Below are positions 34,990 to 41,839 of a stretch of DNA of 64,000 bases, piece after piece (position 1 is the stretch's first letter; every line of letters starts with the position of its first letter). The notes under the pieces are model-generated. The model saw nothing but the letters and a program-made list of their open reading frames with translations. It was not told where the DNA came from and searched no databases. The DNA lies in the IMG/VR virus record IMGVR_UViG_3300025645_000061, positions 1-64,000 of that record, one strand, 5' to 3'. Origin of the DNA: a virus. The position numbers were made by a program, and so were the translations under genes.

Positions 34990-35427
34990 ATGGCAGGACA
35001 ACAAGGGAGATTCTTTAGACCAAAGCCAAAAGCTTTGAAGGGTACGCCATATGATTCCATGACAGAAAAAAGATTACATGAAGGAGCATTAAAGACTTGC
35101 ACTTTCCACTCTGTTAAGATACCATACCACATAGAACATCAATATGAGCCTGACTTCATTGTTAAGGTTGGTGATAAGATCATTTATATTGAAGTTAAGG
35201 GTTATTTCCAAGATAGAAGTGAGACTCAGAAGTACAATTGGGTAAAGAAAGCTTTAAAGCCTATGGAAGAACTTGTATTTGTGTTTGAGAAACCAGATAA
35301 ACCCATGCACTTTCAAGCTAAAAGGAAGGATGGGACTAAGATGACACACAGAGAATGGTGTGTTAAACAAGGTTTCAGAGTATTTAGTGAAGAAAATGCT
35401 GGACAAATTATGGAGGAACCTGTATAA
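34990..35427 (+). CDS. T7 endonuclease I-like Holliday junction resolvase
   Basis: 145 residues, close to T7 gp3. PD-(D/E)xK nuclease core: Glu residues in YDSMTEKRLHEG (E26/E31), D55 in YEPDFIV, and E68/K70 in YIEVKGY. In T7 this enzyme resolves branched DNA before packaging and degrades host DNA. It opens a T7-like recombination and replication set (SSB, exonuclease, primase-helicase, polymerase). Overlaps the next start by one base. Confidence 0.88.
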   Translation: MAGQQGRFFRPKPKALKGTPYDSMTEKRLHEGALKTCTFHSVKIPYHIEHQYEPDFIVKVGDKIIYIEVKGYFQDRSETQKYNWVKKALKPMEELVFVFEKPDKPMHFQAKRKDGTKMTHREWCVKQGFRVFSEENAGQIMEEPV

Positions 35428-35630
35428 TGGCAAAAATAGATATACGAGAAATTGATGAAGATGAAGAAATTACAGAGATTTACTTTACAGATGATGAATA
35501 TTTGAGTATACTAGAGTCTAACGTATTCTATGTACATTCAGATGGTAAGAAGATTCCAATATTCCTAGAGTCCATACCTAATATGATTGTAGCTCTTGAA
35601 CATGCTAAAGCCATATGGGAGGAGCATTAG
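35427..35630 (+). CDS. hypothetical acidic protein (67 aa)
   Basis: Unrecognised, very acidic N-terminus (REIDEDEEITEIYFTDDEYL). Coupled to both neighbours by one-base overlaps. Such small acidic early proteins can mimic DNA, but nothing specific supports that here. Confidence 0.55.
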   Translation: MAKIDIREIDEDEEITEIYFTDDEYLSILESNVFYVHSDGKKIPIFLESIPNMIVALEHAKAIWEEH

Positions 35631-35821
35631 TGAGTGATTACAGGGTATTCATGAAGACCTTAAAGGGTCGTACAAGGGTTATAGCTCTTACAGGGTGTGG
35701 TACTATAGAGGACACTATGCAGTACGTTAAAGAACACAGGAAAGACCTAGAAGACGCTATAGGAGCACCATTAAAAGCTAAATCACCAGTGCTAATTGAG
35801 ATTGTTGGTGGTAAGAGTTAA
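35630..35821 (+). CDS. hypothetical protein (63 aa)
   Basis: Unrecognised. GTG at 35630 is chosen because GGGAGGAG lies just upstream; the longer frame from ATG 35615 would contain that ribosome-binding site. Sequence starts SDYRVFMKTLKGRTRVIALT and ends basic (GGKS). Followed by a 195-base non-coding stretch. Confidence 0.55.
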   Translation: MSDYRVFMKTLKGRTRVIALTGCGTIEDTMQYVKEHRKDLEDAIGAPLKAKSPVLIEIVGGKS

Positions 35822-36016
35822 AAAGACTTTTAATAACTTGAGGATATCAGGTTGTTTAAAGAAGACCTTAATAATCATGAGGTTATTGGGGAAAAAGAGA
35901 GTAGAAGAAGAGTAGACCCATAAACTACTGAAGCTTATTGCTTACTAGGGTAGATAAGAGGGTGTTAATCAGGAATCTATTAAGAAATCTAACAGGAAAA
36001 TGAGAGGTATTTTTAT
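35822..36016 (+). other. structured leader before the SSB gene
   Basis: No gene. AATAACTTGA (35832-35841) pairs fully, with three wobbles, to TCAGGTTGTT (35847-35856) around a 5-base loop, with no T-run after it. Purine-rich GAGAG repeats follow. No clear promoter. It could be a regulatory 5' leader of the SSB mRNA. Confidence 0.4.
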
Positions 36017-36667
36017 ATGACTAATACAGCAAAGATTGAACTAGCAAAAGAACAACCAGTAATGGGTACACACGGGCAAGGTGTTAAGTTTAAAATTACA
36101 AACGCTACTGTGATGTATGTAAAGAATGTAGGTTATGGCGCACTTAAGTTTGGTGAAAAGGAGGTTGAAGATAAACCTTGGGTTAATCATCAATACGAAA
36201 TGGACATTCTAATTTCTCCAGAGATTAAGAAAGTTCTTCGTGAAGCTCACAAACCAACTAGTATCAAAGAGTTTACAGCAGAGGAGTTCAAAAAAACCTT
36301 TAAGATTGATCCCCCTTTTGAATCTGATGAATATATTGTTACTAAGTTCTATAAAGAAGCTTATTGGAAAAGTGGCTCTAGTAAGGGTGACGTAGCTCCT
36401 AGAATTGACTTTAAAAAGATGGGAACAGGAGAAGACCTTAAGGAAGTCGGTATTGGTAATGGTTCGGTTGCAAGCTTCCTTGTTGAAGTTAAGCCTTACA
36501 AAAATGACTTTGGTACAGGAACTTCTGCACGACTAGGTTCAGTGTATGTAACTGATCTGGTTCCTTATGCAGTTGGTGGTAGTAACGATGACGCAGAGTT
36601 CGGCATGACTGCTCCTCCAGAAGAAAAATCCTCTGGTGGTGATGATGACGAGTGGGATGATGCGTAA
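36017..36667 (+). CDS. single-stranded DNA-binding protein (T7 gp2.5-like)
   Basis: 216 residues. The N-terminal ~170 look like an OB-fold core with many aromatic and basic residues (VKFKITNATVMYVKNVGYGA, YKEAYWKSGSSKG). The last residues are strongly acidic and end in an aromatic-acid tail (GGDDDEWDDA), as in T7 gp2.5 and other SSBs that contact polymerase and helicase through that tail. Located between endonuclease I and exonuclease genes, as in T7-like modules. A terminator follows. Confidence 0.82.
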   Translation: MTNTAKIELAKEQPVMGTHGQGVKFKITNATVMYVKNVGYGALKFGEKEVEDKPWVNHQYEMDILISPEIKKVLREAHKPTSIKEFTAEEFKKTFKIDPPFESDEYIVTKFYKEAYWKSGSSKGDVAPRIDFKKMGTGEDLKEVGIGNGSVASFLVEVKPYKNDFGTGTSARLGSVYVTDLVPYAVGGSNDDAEFGMTAPPEEKSSGGDDDEWDDA

Positions 36668-36685
36668 GACATAGAGTAAAAACGG

Positions 36686-36728
36686 AAACCCTACATAAGG
36701 TATATACTTTGTGTGGGGTTTTCTTTCC
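36686..36728 (+). terminator. rho-independent terminator after SSB
   Basis: A 10-bp stem AAACCCTACA/TGTGGGGTTT (36686-36695 with 36712-36721, one wobble) followed by TTCTTT. It would make SSB mRNA the most abundant segment of this operon. Confidence 0.75.
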
Positions 36729-36747
36729 TATAAAATAAGGTAATTAC

Positions 36748-37725
36748 ATGAATAAAATATATGATCCCGAATATGGGTTCTTTGATGCTGATCCAATTGT
36801 TTACAGAGCTGGCTTTTCTTCACAAAAGACTAAGTATTTCTATAGAGACCAAAAGGGAGAGATAGTAAGCCCCTTGATTTCTTCTGCAAAAGAAGCTAAA
36901 GTCTGGTTACAAGATCAGGAAGAGTTCGATCTGGATGTATCTCAATATACTAGAGAGAAAACTATAGAACATCTTTCTGAGGCAAAAGCACTAAAGAAAC
37001 TAGATGATATTATTAAAGAATACCGTAAAATGGCTGGGCCTAGTGTTAAACACTTTAAAGGTTTCTTAACTCCATCAGGGGATAAGCACAAAGCTATTAA
37101 AGGTATTGAAGATGAATACCAAATGTCAAGGATTAACACTCCTAAACCAAAACACCATGAAGCCTTGAAAGCATATGCAGCTTCTAAAGATTTTATTATC
37201 ACAAGTCCACTTGGATTTGAAGCTGATGAATTACTTATTCACAATGCTGAACAAAAAGGTGCTAATGGTGTAGTAATAAGTATTGACAAAGATATGTGTA
37301 TAGCGGAAGATACATGGGTTATTCATGTCCAGAAAGATGGTTCAGGAAAACCAGTGTGGAATACCTCTCTAGGACATTTAGAGTTATATCAAAAAGGGAC
37401 TGACGTTAAAGGAGTAGGTGGAGGTTTTAAGTTTTTAGCTTACCAAGCTGTAGCTGGAGATAGAAGCGATCATTACTTTGGAATCAAAGGAGTTGGTGCG
37501 GTCACAGTAGTAAACCTTATTAAGGACTGTGAGACCCACTCAGAGGTCGTAGAAGCCTGTTTAGAGCTGTATACGGATACCTTTGGTGAATCGTATAGCT
37601 TTACCTCTTGGGACGGTCAGGAGATGATTAAGACCCCTCTGGAGATGCTTCAGATGCACTTCTTATTACCTTATATGGACAGAGGCCCAAAAGACCCCGG
37701 TTTTGATATTATGAAGTATTTATAA
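36748..37725 (+). CDS. 5'-3' exonuclease (FEN/PIN family)
   Basis: 325 residues. PIN-like core: N-terminal GFFDADPIVYRAGF (first Asp), SPLGFEADELLIHNA, GVVISIDKDMC and the helix-3-turn-helix YQAVAGDRSDHYFGIKGVGA. The enzyme degrades 5' ends and flaps during replication and recombination, matching T7 gp6. Full length. It follows the SSB terminator by 20 bases, with an AAGG ribosome-binding site. Confidence 0.88.
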   Translation: MNKIYDPEYGFFDADPIVYRAGFSSQKTKYFYRDQKGEIVSPLISSAKEAKVWLQDQEEFDLDVSQYTREKTIEHLSEAKALKKLDDIIKEYRKMAGPSVKHFKGFLTPSGDKHKAIKGIEDEYQMSRINTPKPKHHEALKAYAASKDFIITSPLGFEADELLIHNAEQKGANGVVISIDKDMCIAEDTWVIHVQKDGSGKPVWNTSLGHLELYQKGTDVKGVGGGFKFLAYQAVAGDRSDHYFGIKGVGAVTVVNLIKDCETHSEVVEACLELYTDTFGESYSFTSWDGQEMIKTPLEMLQMHFLLPYMDRGPKDPGFDIMKYL

Positions 37726-37749
37726 TGGAGATAACACAGGAGTATCTAT

Positions 37750-39630
37750 TTGAGAGTTAATACTAATAAACAAGAGCTAGAAGATGGAGTTGTAATTGAT
37801 AAAGACTTTGCCTGTATCTTAAAGGGGTGTGAAAGCTCCGATGCAGGAAGCCTCTGGAAACATTCAGATGGTAGAGTTAATTATCATTGCTTCTCCTGTG
37901 GAGGTAAGATATACTCAGTTGATCCAGATACAATGGAGCGTAAACAAACAGATAAATATGTGGAGGAAGAAATAAATATGGAGGACGTAGATGTAATCAC
38001 GAAGGAATTCGACAGTGACAGTTTGAAAACTCGTAGGATCAAGAAAGAAATTGTAGAAATGTATGAAGTGAAAGTAGGCTATGATGACAATGGTAATCAG
38101 GATGCTCACTTCTACCCTACAAAGGTTGAAGGGAAGACAGTTGGGTACTCTAAAAGAGAAACATATCAAGAGTGGGATAAGAAGGTACAAAAGAAGCCTG
38201 AACTACTTGGTGTTATGAAAAAATTCTCTACAGTAGGTTATGCTAAGACAGATGTAGACTTGTTTGGGCAACACTTATACCCAGCAGTTAGAGGTTCTAA
38301 TGGTTTCAAGACCAGAATATTAGTTACAGAAGGTCAAGAAGATGCTCTAGCTGGTTGTGCTATGATAGCTCATAAGGGTAAGAATATAGAACACTACCCT
38401 TTTGTGTCTGTTGTAGGAGGTACTGAAGGCGGTATTAGGAACCTTAAATCTAACCTTAAATATGTATCAACCTTCGATGAAATATACTTATGTGTCGATA
38501 ATGATGATGCAGGAAAGAAATTCGAAGAGGAAGCTTGTAAAGTTCTTCCTGTAGGCAAGGTAAAGATTGTAAGAGTTAATCCTAAATATGGTAAGGATTT
38601 CAGTGACCTATGGAATAAAGACTCTGCTTCTGAACGTGAAAGAGGCTGTGATATGTTCTGGAATAGCCTCTGGAATGCTGAATCTTATAGTCCAGCAGGG
38701 ATTAAATCTTTATCTGAAGGTTGGGAAGACTATATCCACCGTGGTGAAGACCCACTAATTCCTTTTCCAGATAGCTTTGGAGACCTTAATGCGGCTACTT
38801 GTGGAGGTTATGGAGCTGATGGAGAGATTATTAATATCGCTGCACCATCTTCAGTAGGGAAGTCTTTATTCACTAAGGAAATGATTTATACAGCACTAAA
38901 AACTACAGAGCGTGTTATCGGTGTTATCTCTCTTGAAGAAACCTTACCAGAGTTTCTAGAGGGCATGTTGAGTATTCATATGAGTACACAGCTTAATGAG
39001 ATTCCTTTTGATGAACGTGATAGAGTTACTGAACGTGCTAAGTTTGATGAACTTCTAGCTATCAATAATGAAGGTGGAGCTGACCGTATACACTTCTTAG
39101 ATGATCCCGGTGCTTGTAAGGGTGAAGACGATTTATGGGATAAAGTTGATTTCTTGATTAAAGGGTTAGATTGTTCCATCATAGTGCTTGATCCAGTTAC
39201 ACTAGCCTTATCATTGGGACTAGATGAAGACGAGTATAACGCTACACTGGTTAAGAAGGTTAAGCGTCATAAACTTGCTTGGATTAATGTACACCACGTT
39301 CGTAAGAATGGTGGAGGCGGTACAGCTAACTCTGAGGGTGCTGATTTAGCAGAAGAAGATATTAAAGGGTCTGGTTCACACTTCCAGACAGGAATGATTA
39401 ATATCATATTAACTCGTAATAAGGTTCATGATAATCAAATTGTTAAGAATACCACTAAGATTAAAATGCCTAAATGTAGAAGGCATGGAAAGAACACTGG
39501 TGTTGTAGGTTACGCATTCTATAATGGAGATACTGGTAGGTTAGAAAAAGGTATAGACCCTTCTGATATACTTGAAATGGAAGCAAGTAATGTTAACAAT
39601 GAAGATGAAGCTGAATGGGAGGTAAAGTGA
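37750..39630 (+). CDS. primase-helicase (T7 gp4-like)
   Basis: 626 residues starting at TTG after AGGAG. N-terminal zinc module with four Cys (near 23-27 CILKGC and 46-49 CFSCGG); TOPRIM primase region with TEGQED near 192 and CVDNDDAG near 249; DnaB/RecA-type helicase with Walker A PSSVGKS near 366 and GVISLEETLPE after it. It unwinds the fork and makes primers for the family A polymerase at 41836. Overlaps the nuclease gene downstream by one base. Confidence 0.93.
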   Translation: MRVNTNKQELEDGVVIDKDFACILKGCESSDAGSLWKHSDGRVNYHCFSCGGKIYSVDPDTMERKQTDKYVEEEINMEDVDVITKEFDSDSLKTRRIKKEIVEMYEVKVGYDDNGNQDAHFYPTKVEGKTVGYSKRETYQEWDKKVQKKPELLGVMKKFSTVGYAKTDVDLFGQHLYPAVRGSNGFKTRILVTEGQEDALAGCAMIAHKGKNIEHYPFVSVVGGTEGGIRNLKSNLKYVSTFDEIYLCVDNDDAGKKFEEEACKVLPVGKVKIVRVNPKYGKDFSDLWNKDSASERERGCDMFWNSLWNAESYSPAGIKSLSEGWEDYIHRGEDPLIPFPDSFGDLNAATCGGYGADGEIINIAAPSSVGKSLFTKEMIYTALKTTERVIGVISLEETLPEFLEGMLSIHMSTQLNEIPFDERDRVTERAKFDELLAINNEGGADRIHFLDDPGACKGEDDLWDKVDFLIKGLDCSIIVLDPVTLALSLGLDEDEYNATLVKKVKRHKLAWINVHHVRKNGGGGTANSEGADLAEEDIKGSGSHFQTGMINIILTRNKVHDNQIVKNTTKIKMPKCRRHGKNTGVVGYAFYNGDTGRLEKGIDPSDILEMEASNVNNEDEAEWEVK

Positions 39631-40133
39631 TGTCTTTCGTGGAGGTAGAATTAACTGAGGAGATGAAGACTAAAGCTAGAGGTTTAGCTACTGAACTTGG
39701 AAAGTTAAATAATAGTATTACCAGTGGGGATGGAAATCTTGCAGGTTTTTACGGAGAGGTTGCAGTTGCGTATTACTTCTCTAAAAAGGGCTGTGAAGTT
39801 TCCCACTCTAATACTTATGACTATGATTTAATAGTTGATGGAAAAACTATTGATGTTAAAACCAAGCGTTGCAAATCACCACCAAAACCTACTTATGATT
39901 GTTCGGTAGCTAACTTTAACACAACCCAAAAATGTGACTACTATCTGTTTACTAGGGTTATGAATGATACCGTGTACCTTCTTGGGAACATCCACAAGGA
40001 AAGATTTAGGACTGAGAGTGTTTTTCATAAGAAAGGGGAAACAGATTCTAATATTGTAGGAGGTAAACCTTTTAGGTTTCATGCAGATTGTTGGAATATC
40101 CGTATAGACCAATTAAAAACCTTTAATAAGTAG
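39630..40133 (+). CDS. PD-(D/E)xK nuclease-like protein
   Basis: 167 residues from ATG 39630, which follows GGGAGG; the longer frame from 39615 overlaps that site. GFYGEVAVAYYFSKKG supplies an N-terminal Glu, YDYDLIVDGKTIDVKTKR supplies the Asp and D-x-K of a restriction-endonuclease-like fold. Substrate unknown; DNA processing is likely given its coupling to the primase-helicase. Ends at a combined promoter-terminator element. Confidence 0.72.
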   Translation: MSFVEVELTEEMKTKARGLATELGKLNNSITSGDGNLAGFYGEVAVAYYFSKKGCEVSHSNTYDYDLIVDGKTIDVKTKRCKSPPKPTYDCSVANFNTTQKCDYYLFTRVMNDTVYLLGNIHKERFRTESVFHKKGETDSNIVGGKPFRFHADCWNIRIDQLKTFNK

Positions 40134-40162
40134 TTGACTTTGAACTGGAGGTGTCTTATGAT
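40134..40162 (+). promoter_or_regulatory. promoter overlapping a terminator
   Basis: TTGACT at 40134-40139, a 17-base spacer and TATGAT at 40157-40162. The -10 box lies in the loop of the terminator at 40143-40179. Confidence 0.55.
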
Positions 40163-40179
40163 GCTTCCAGTTTATTTTT
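40143..40179 (+). terminator. rho-independent terminator
   Basis: Stem AACTGGAGG/CTTCCAGTT (40143-40151 with 40164-40172, one wobble), 12-base loop, then TTTATTTTT. Confidence 0.8.
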
Positions 40180-40195
40180 ATAGGAGGATATTAAA

Positions 40196-40837
40196 TTGAA
40201 CATTAAAGAACAAAAACTAGCAGCGGATATCATTCTGGAAAAGCTAGAGTTAGCAGACCCACATGCAATATTAGCTGGTGGTGCCCCAAGAGATTGGTAT
40301 ATGGGTAAAGAGTGTAACGATTTAGATTTCTATGTTTACTTGAACCCTAAGAACACTACAGAAACTAATTTCCACCAGCTACAAGGTGTTCTTGCACAAA
40401 TAGGAATATTGGATTTAGAGAATATCTCTTATGAAAGTATGACCGATGAAAAGGGTGCATACTCTTGTATGGAACATCTTAGGACTGTACTTGAGGGAAC
40501 ATATTACATAGATGAAGATACCCCCGTTAAGGTTCAAGTGATGATTATGTATTCTCCTACTTTCGATTGTGTAGTGGATAAGATGGGATGTTCATTATCT
40601 CGTATCTGGTATAAAAACGGTAAGATCACTCCTACTTTTGATTTTCTCTTTACTTTAGAGCATAAGATAATGTATTATGTAGATGATATGACTTTTAAAG
40701 AGACTTATGCAATTAAGATGAAAGATAGATTTAAAGATTATAGGTTTAAACCTTACAAGTCTTTCGAGAAGGATTATGAGAGAGTGTCGATTCAGTATTA
40801 CATGGCATTCCTAACTAACGGTATTACAGGAGGTTAA
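40196..40837 (+). CDS. nucleotidyltransferase-like protein
   Basis: 213 residues, TTG start after AGGAGG. ILAGGAPRDWYMGKECNDLD has the GG-x-x-RD and D-x-D pattern of the pol-beta-type nucleotidyltransferase head seen in CCA-adding enzymes, with TPVKVQVMIM later as the likely third acidic strand region without a clear acid. It lacks the large tRNA-binding domains of true CCA enzymes. Substrate unknown (a nucleotide, small metabolite or tRNA end are possible). Confidence 0.65.
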   Translation: MNIKEQKLAADIILEKLELADPHAILAGGAPRDWYMGKECNDLDFYVYLNPKNTTETNFHQLQGVLAQIGILDLENISYESMTDEKGAYSCMEHLRTVLEGTYYIDEDTPVKVQVMIMYSPTFDCVVDKMGCSLSRIWYKNGKITPTFDFLFTLEHKIMYYVDDMTFKETYAIKMKDRFKDYRFKPYKSFEKDYERVSIQYYMAFLTNGITGG

Positions 40838-40838
40838 T

Positions 40839-41013
40839 ATGATTAGAGTTCAAATTAATGGTGTCTGGTTTACATCAGATTACTTTGTTTGTTACTCACG
40901 GTATATTCTCGAAGGGTATAGAAGTATTTGATAATTTAATCGATGAAGTGTGGACAACTGATTCTTTTAGTAGTAAAGTAACACACTCTAAACTTAAGAT
41001 TGTTAAACTGTAG
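40839..41013 (+). pseudogene. probable PRPP synthetase remnant, internally deleted
   Basis: A good AGGAGG leads to MIRVQINGVWFTSDYFV, which stops after 30 codons at 40931. In the next frame, from ATG 40858 to TAG 41011-41013, lies a 51-residue frame reading LFVTHGIFSKGIEVFDNLI then DEVWTTDSF and KLKIVKL. VTHGIFSKG...DxxxTTDSF is the C-terminal core of phage PRPP synthetases. The arrangement looks like a Prs gene that kept its start and tail but lost about 200 codons and its frame. The 51-residue frame might still be made. Confidence 0.6.
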
Positions 41014-41025
41014 GAGAGATTAAAT

Positions 41026-41547
41026 ATGACAATAGCAAGGGAAAAAGGTATAAAGTACAAAGTAGGTTGTTTAATTGAAGCTGCCCAAAAGGGAGAGGTT
41101 TACTTCATAGCACACCAATGCAATTGTTTCAATGCAATGGGAGCTGGTATTGCACCTTTAATTGCTAAAGCTTTCCCTGCTGCTCAAGAAGTAGACAATG
41201 AAACAATTAAGGGTGATATCAGAAAACTTGGACACTTTACTCACGCTTTAACTTGTGAGGAAGAAAACGAAGACCGGAACGGGTATACTCCAGAGGTTTA
41301 TAACCTATACGGACAGTACGCTCCCTCTTCAAAAACAACTGCCACTGACTACCTTTGCCTTAGACAGGCTCTTAGGGGAATGGCCTTTAGCATCACAGGG
41401 TATCAAATGAAAGTTGGTTTACCTAAAATTGGTGCTGGACTTGGTGGTGGTGATTGGAGTATAATCTCTAAAATCATCGAGGAAGAACTTGGTGAGTTTG
41501 ATGTAACAATCTATGTACTTGATGAAAAGGAGATTCCTAGTGCGTAA
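41026..41547 (+). CDS. macro-domain (ADP-ribose-1''-phosphatase-like) protein
   Basis: 173 residues forming one macro domain. FIAHQCNCFNAMGAGIAPLI is the conserved ADP-ribose-binding strand and loop, and GLPKIGAGLGGGDWSIISKI the second (diphosphate-binding) loop. Such proteins hydrolyse ADP-ribose derivatives or remove ADP-ribose from targets. It follows the PRPP synthetase remnant, a typical neighbour in phage NAD-salvage clusters. Its stop overlaps a small frame with its own ribosome-binding site. Confidence 0.88.
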   Translation: MTIAREKGIKYKVGCLIEAAQKGEVYFIAHQCNCFNAMGAGIAPLIAKAFPAAQEVDNETIKGDIRKLGHFTHALTCEEENEDRNGYTPEVYNLYGQYAPSSKTTATDYLCLRQALRGMAFSITGYQMKVGLPKIGAGLGGGDWSIISKIIEEELGEFDVTIYVLDEKEIPSA

Positions 41548-41626
41548 ATTAGATCGTAAATATATTCCAGCGGCTATTGCTAAAGCTGCAAGTAGGTGGT
41601 ATACTACTTACATCAATAAAGTATAA
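41540..41626 (+). CDS. very small basic protein (28 aa)
   Basis: GTG start 8 bases after AAGGAG, overlapping the macro gene end. Sequence MRKLDRKYIPAAIAKAASRW and then YTTYINKV: basic and helical. Real expression is plausible from the ribosome-binding site only. Confidence 0.4.
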   Translation: MRKLDRKYIPAAIAKAASRWYTTYINKV

Positions 41627-41644
41627 CAATAGGGGACTGATAAT

Positions 41645-41839
41645 ATGGAAGAAGCAACTTGGGAAGTAACAGAAAACGATAGAATTATAGCTAGGGATGG
41701 GGTAGAGTTGCAATTTAGGTCTTTGAACATTGAAGAATTTATCAACAATGAAGTAGAAGTTATTGCATCACTACACGCTCAAACTAGGTTTCTACAGAAT
41801 ACACTTAATAGTATGATAGAGGAGAAAGTTACTTTATGA
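41645..41839 (+). CDS. hypothetical protein (64 aa)
   Basis: Unrecognised, helical and acidic (MEEATWEVTENDRIIARDGV). Overlaps the DNA polymerase start by 4 bases (ATGA), so translation of the two is coupled; it could be a polymerase accessory protein, without direct support. Confidence 0.55.
   Translation: MEEATWEVTENDRIIARDGVELQFRSLNIEEFINNEVEVIASLHAQTRFLQNTLNSMIEEKVTL

Noticed and set aside
40839-40931. A genuine 30-residue gene with a good ribosome-binding site
   Set aside because: Its frame ends where an adjacent frame continues with Prs-like sequence, so a frameshifted remnant is the simpler explanation.
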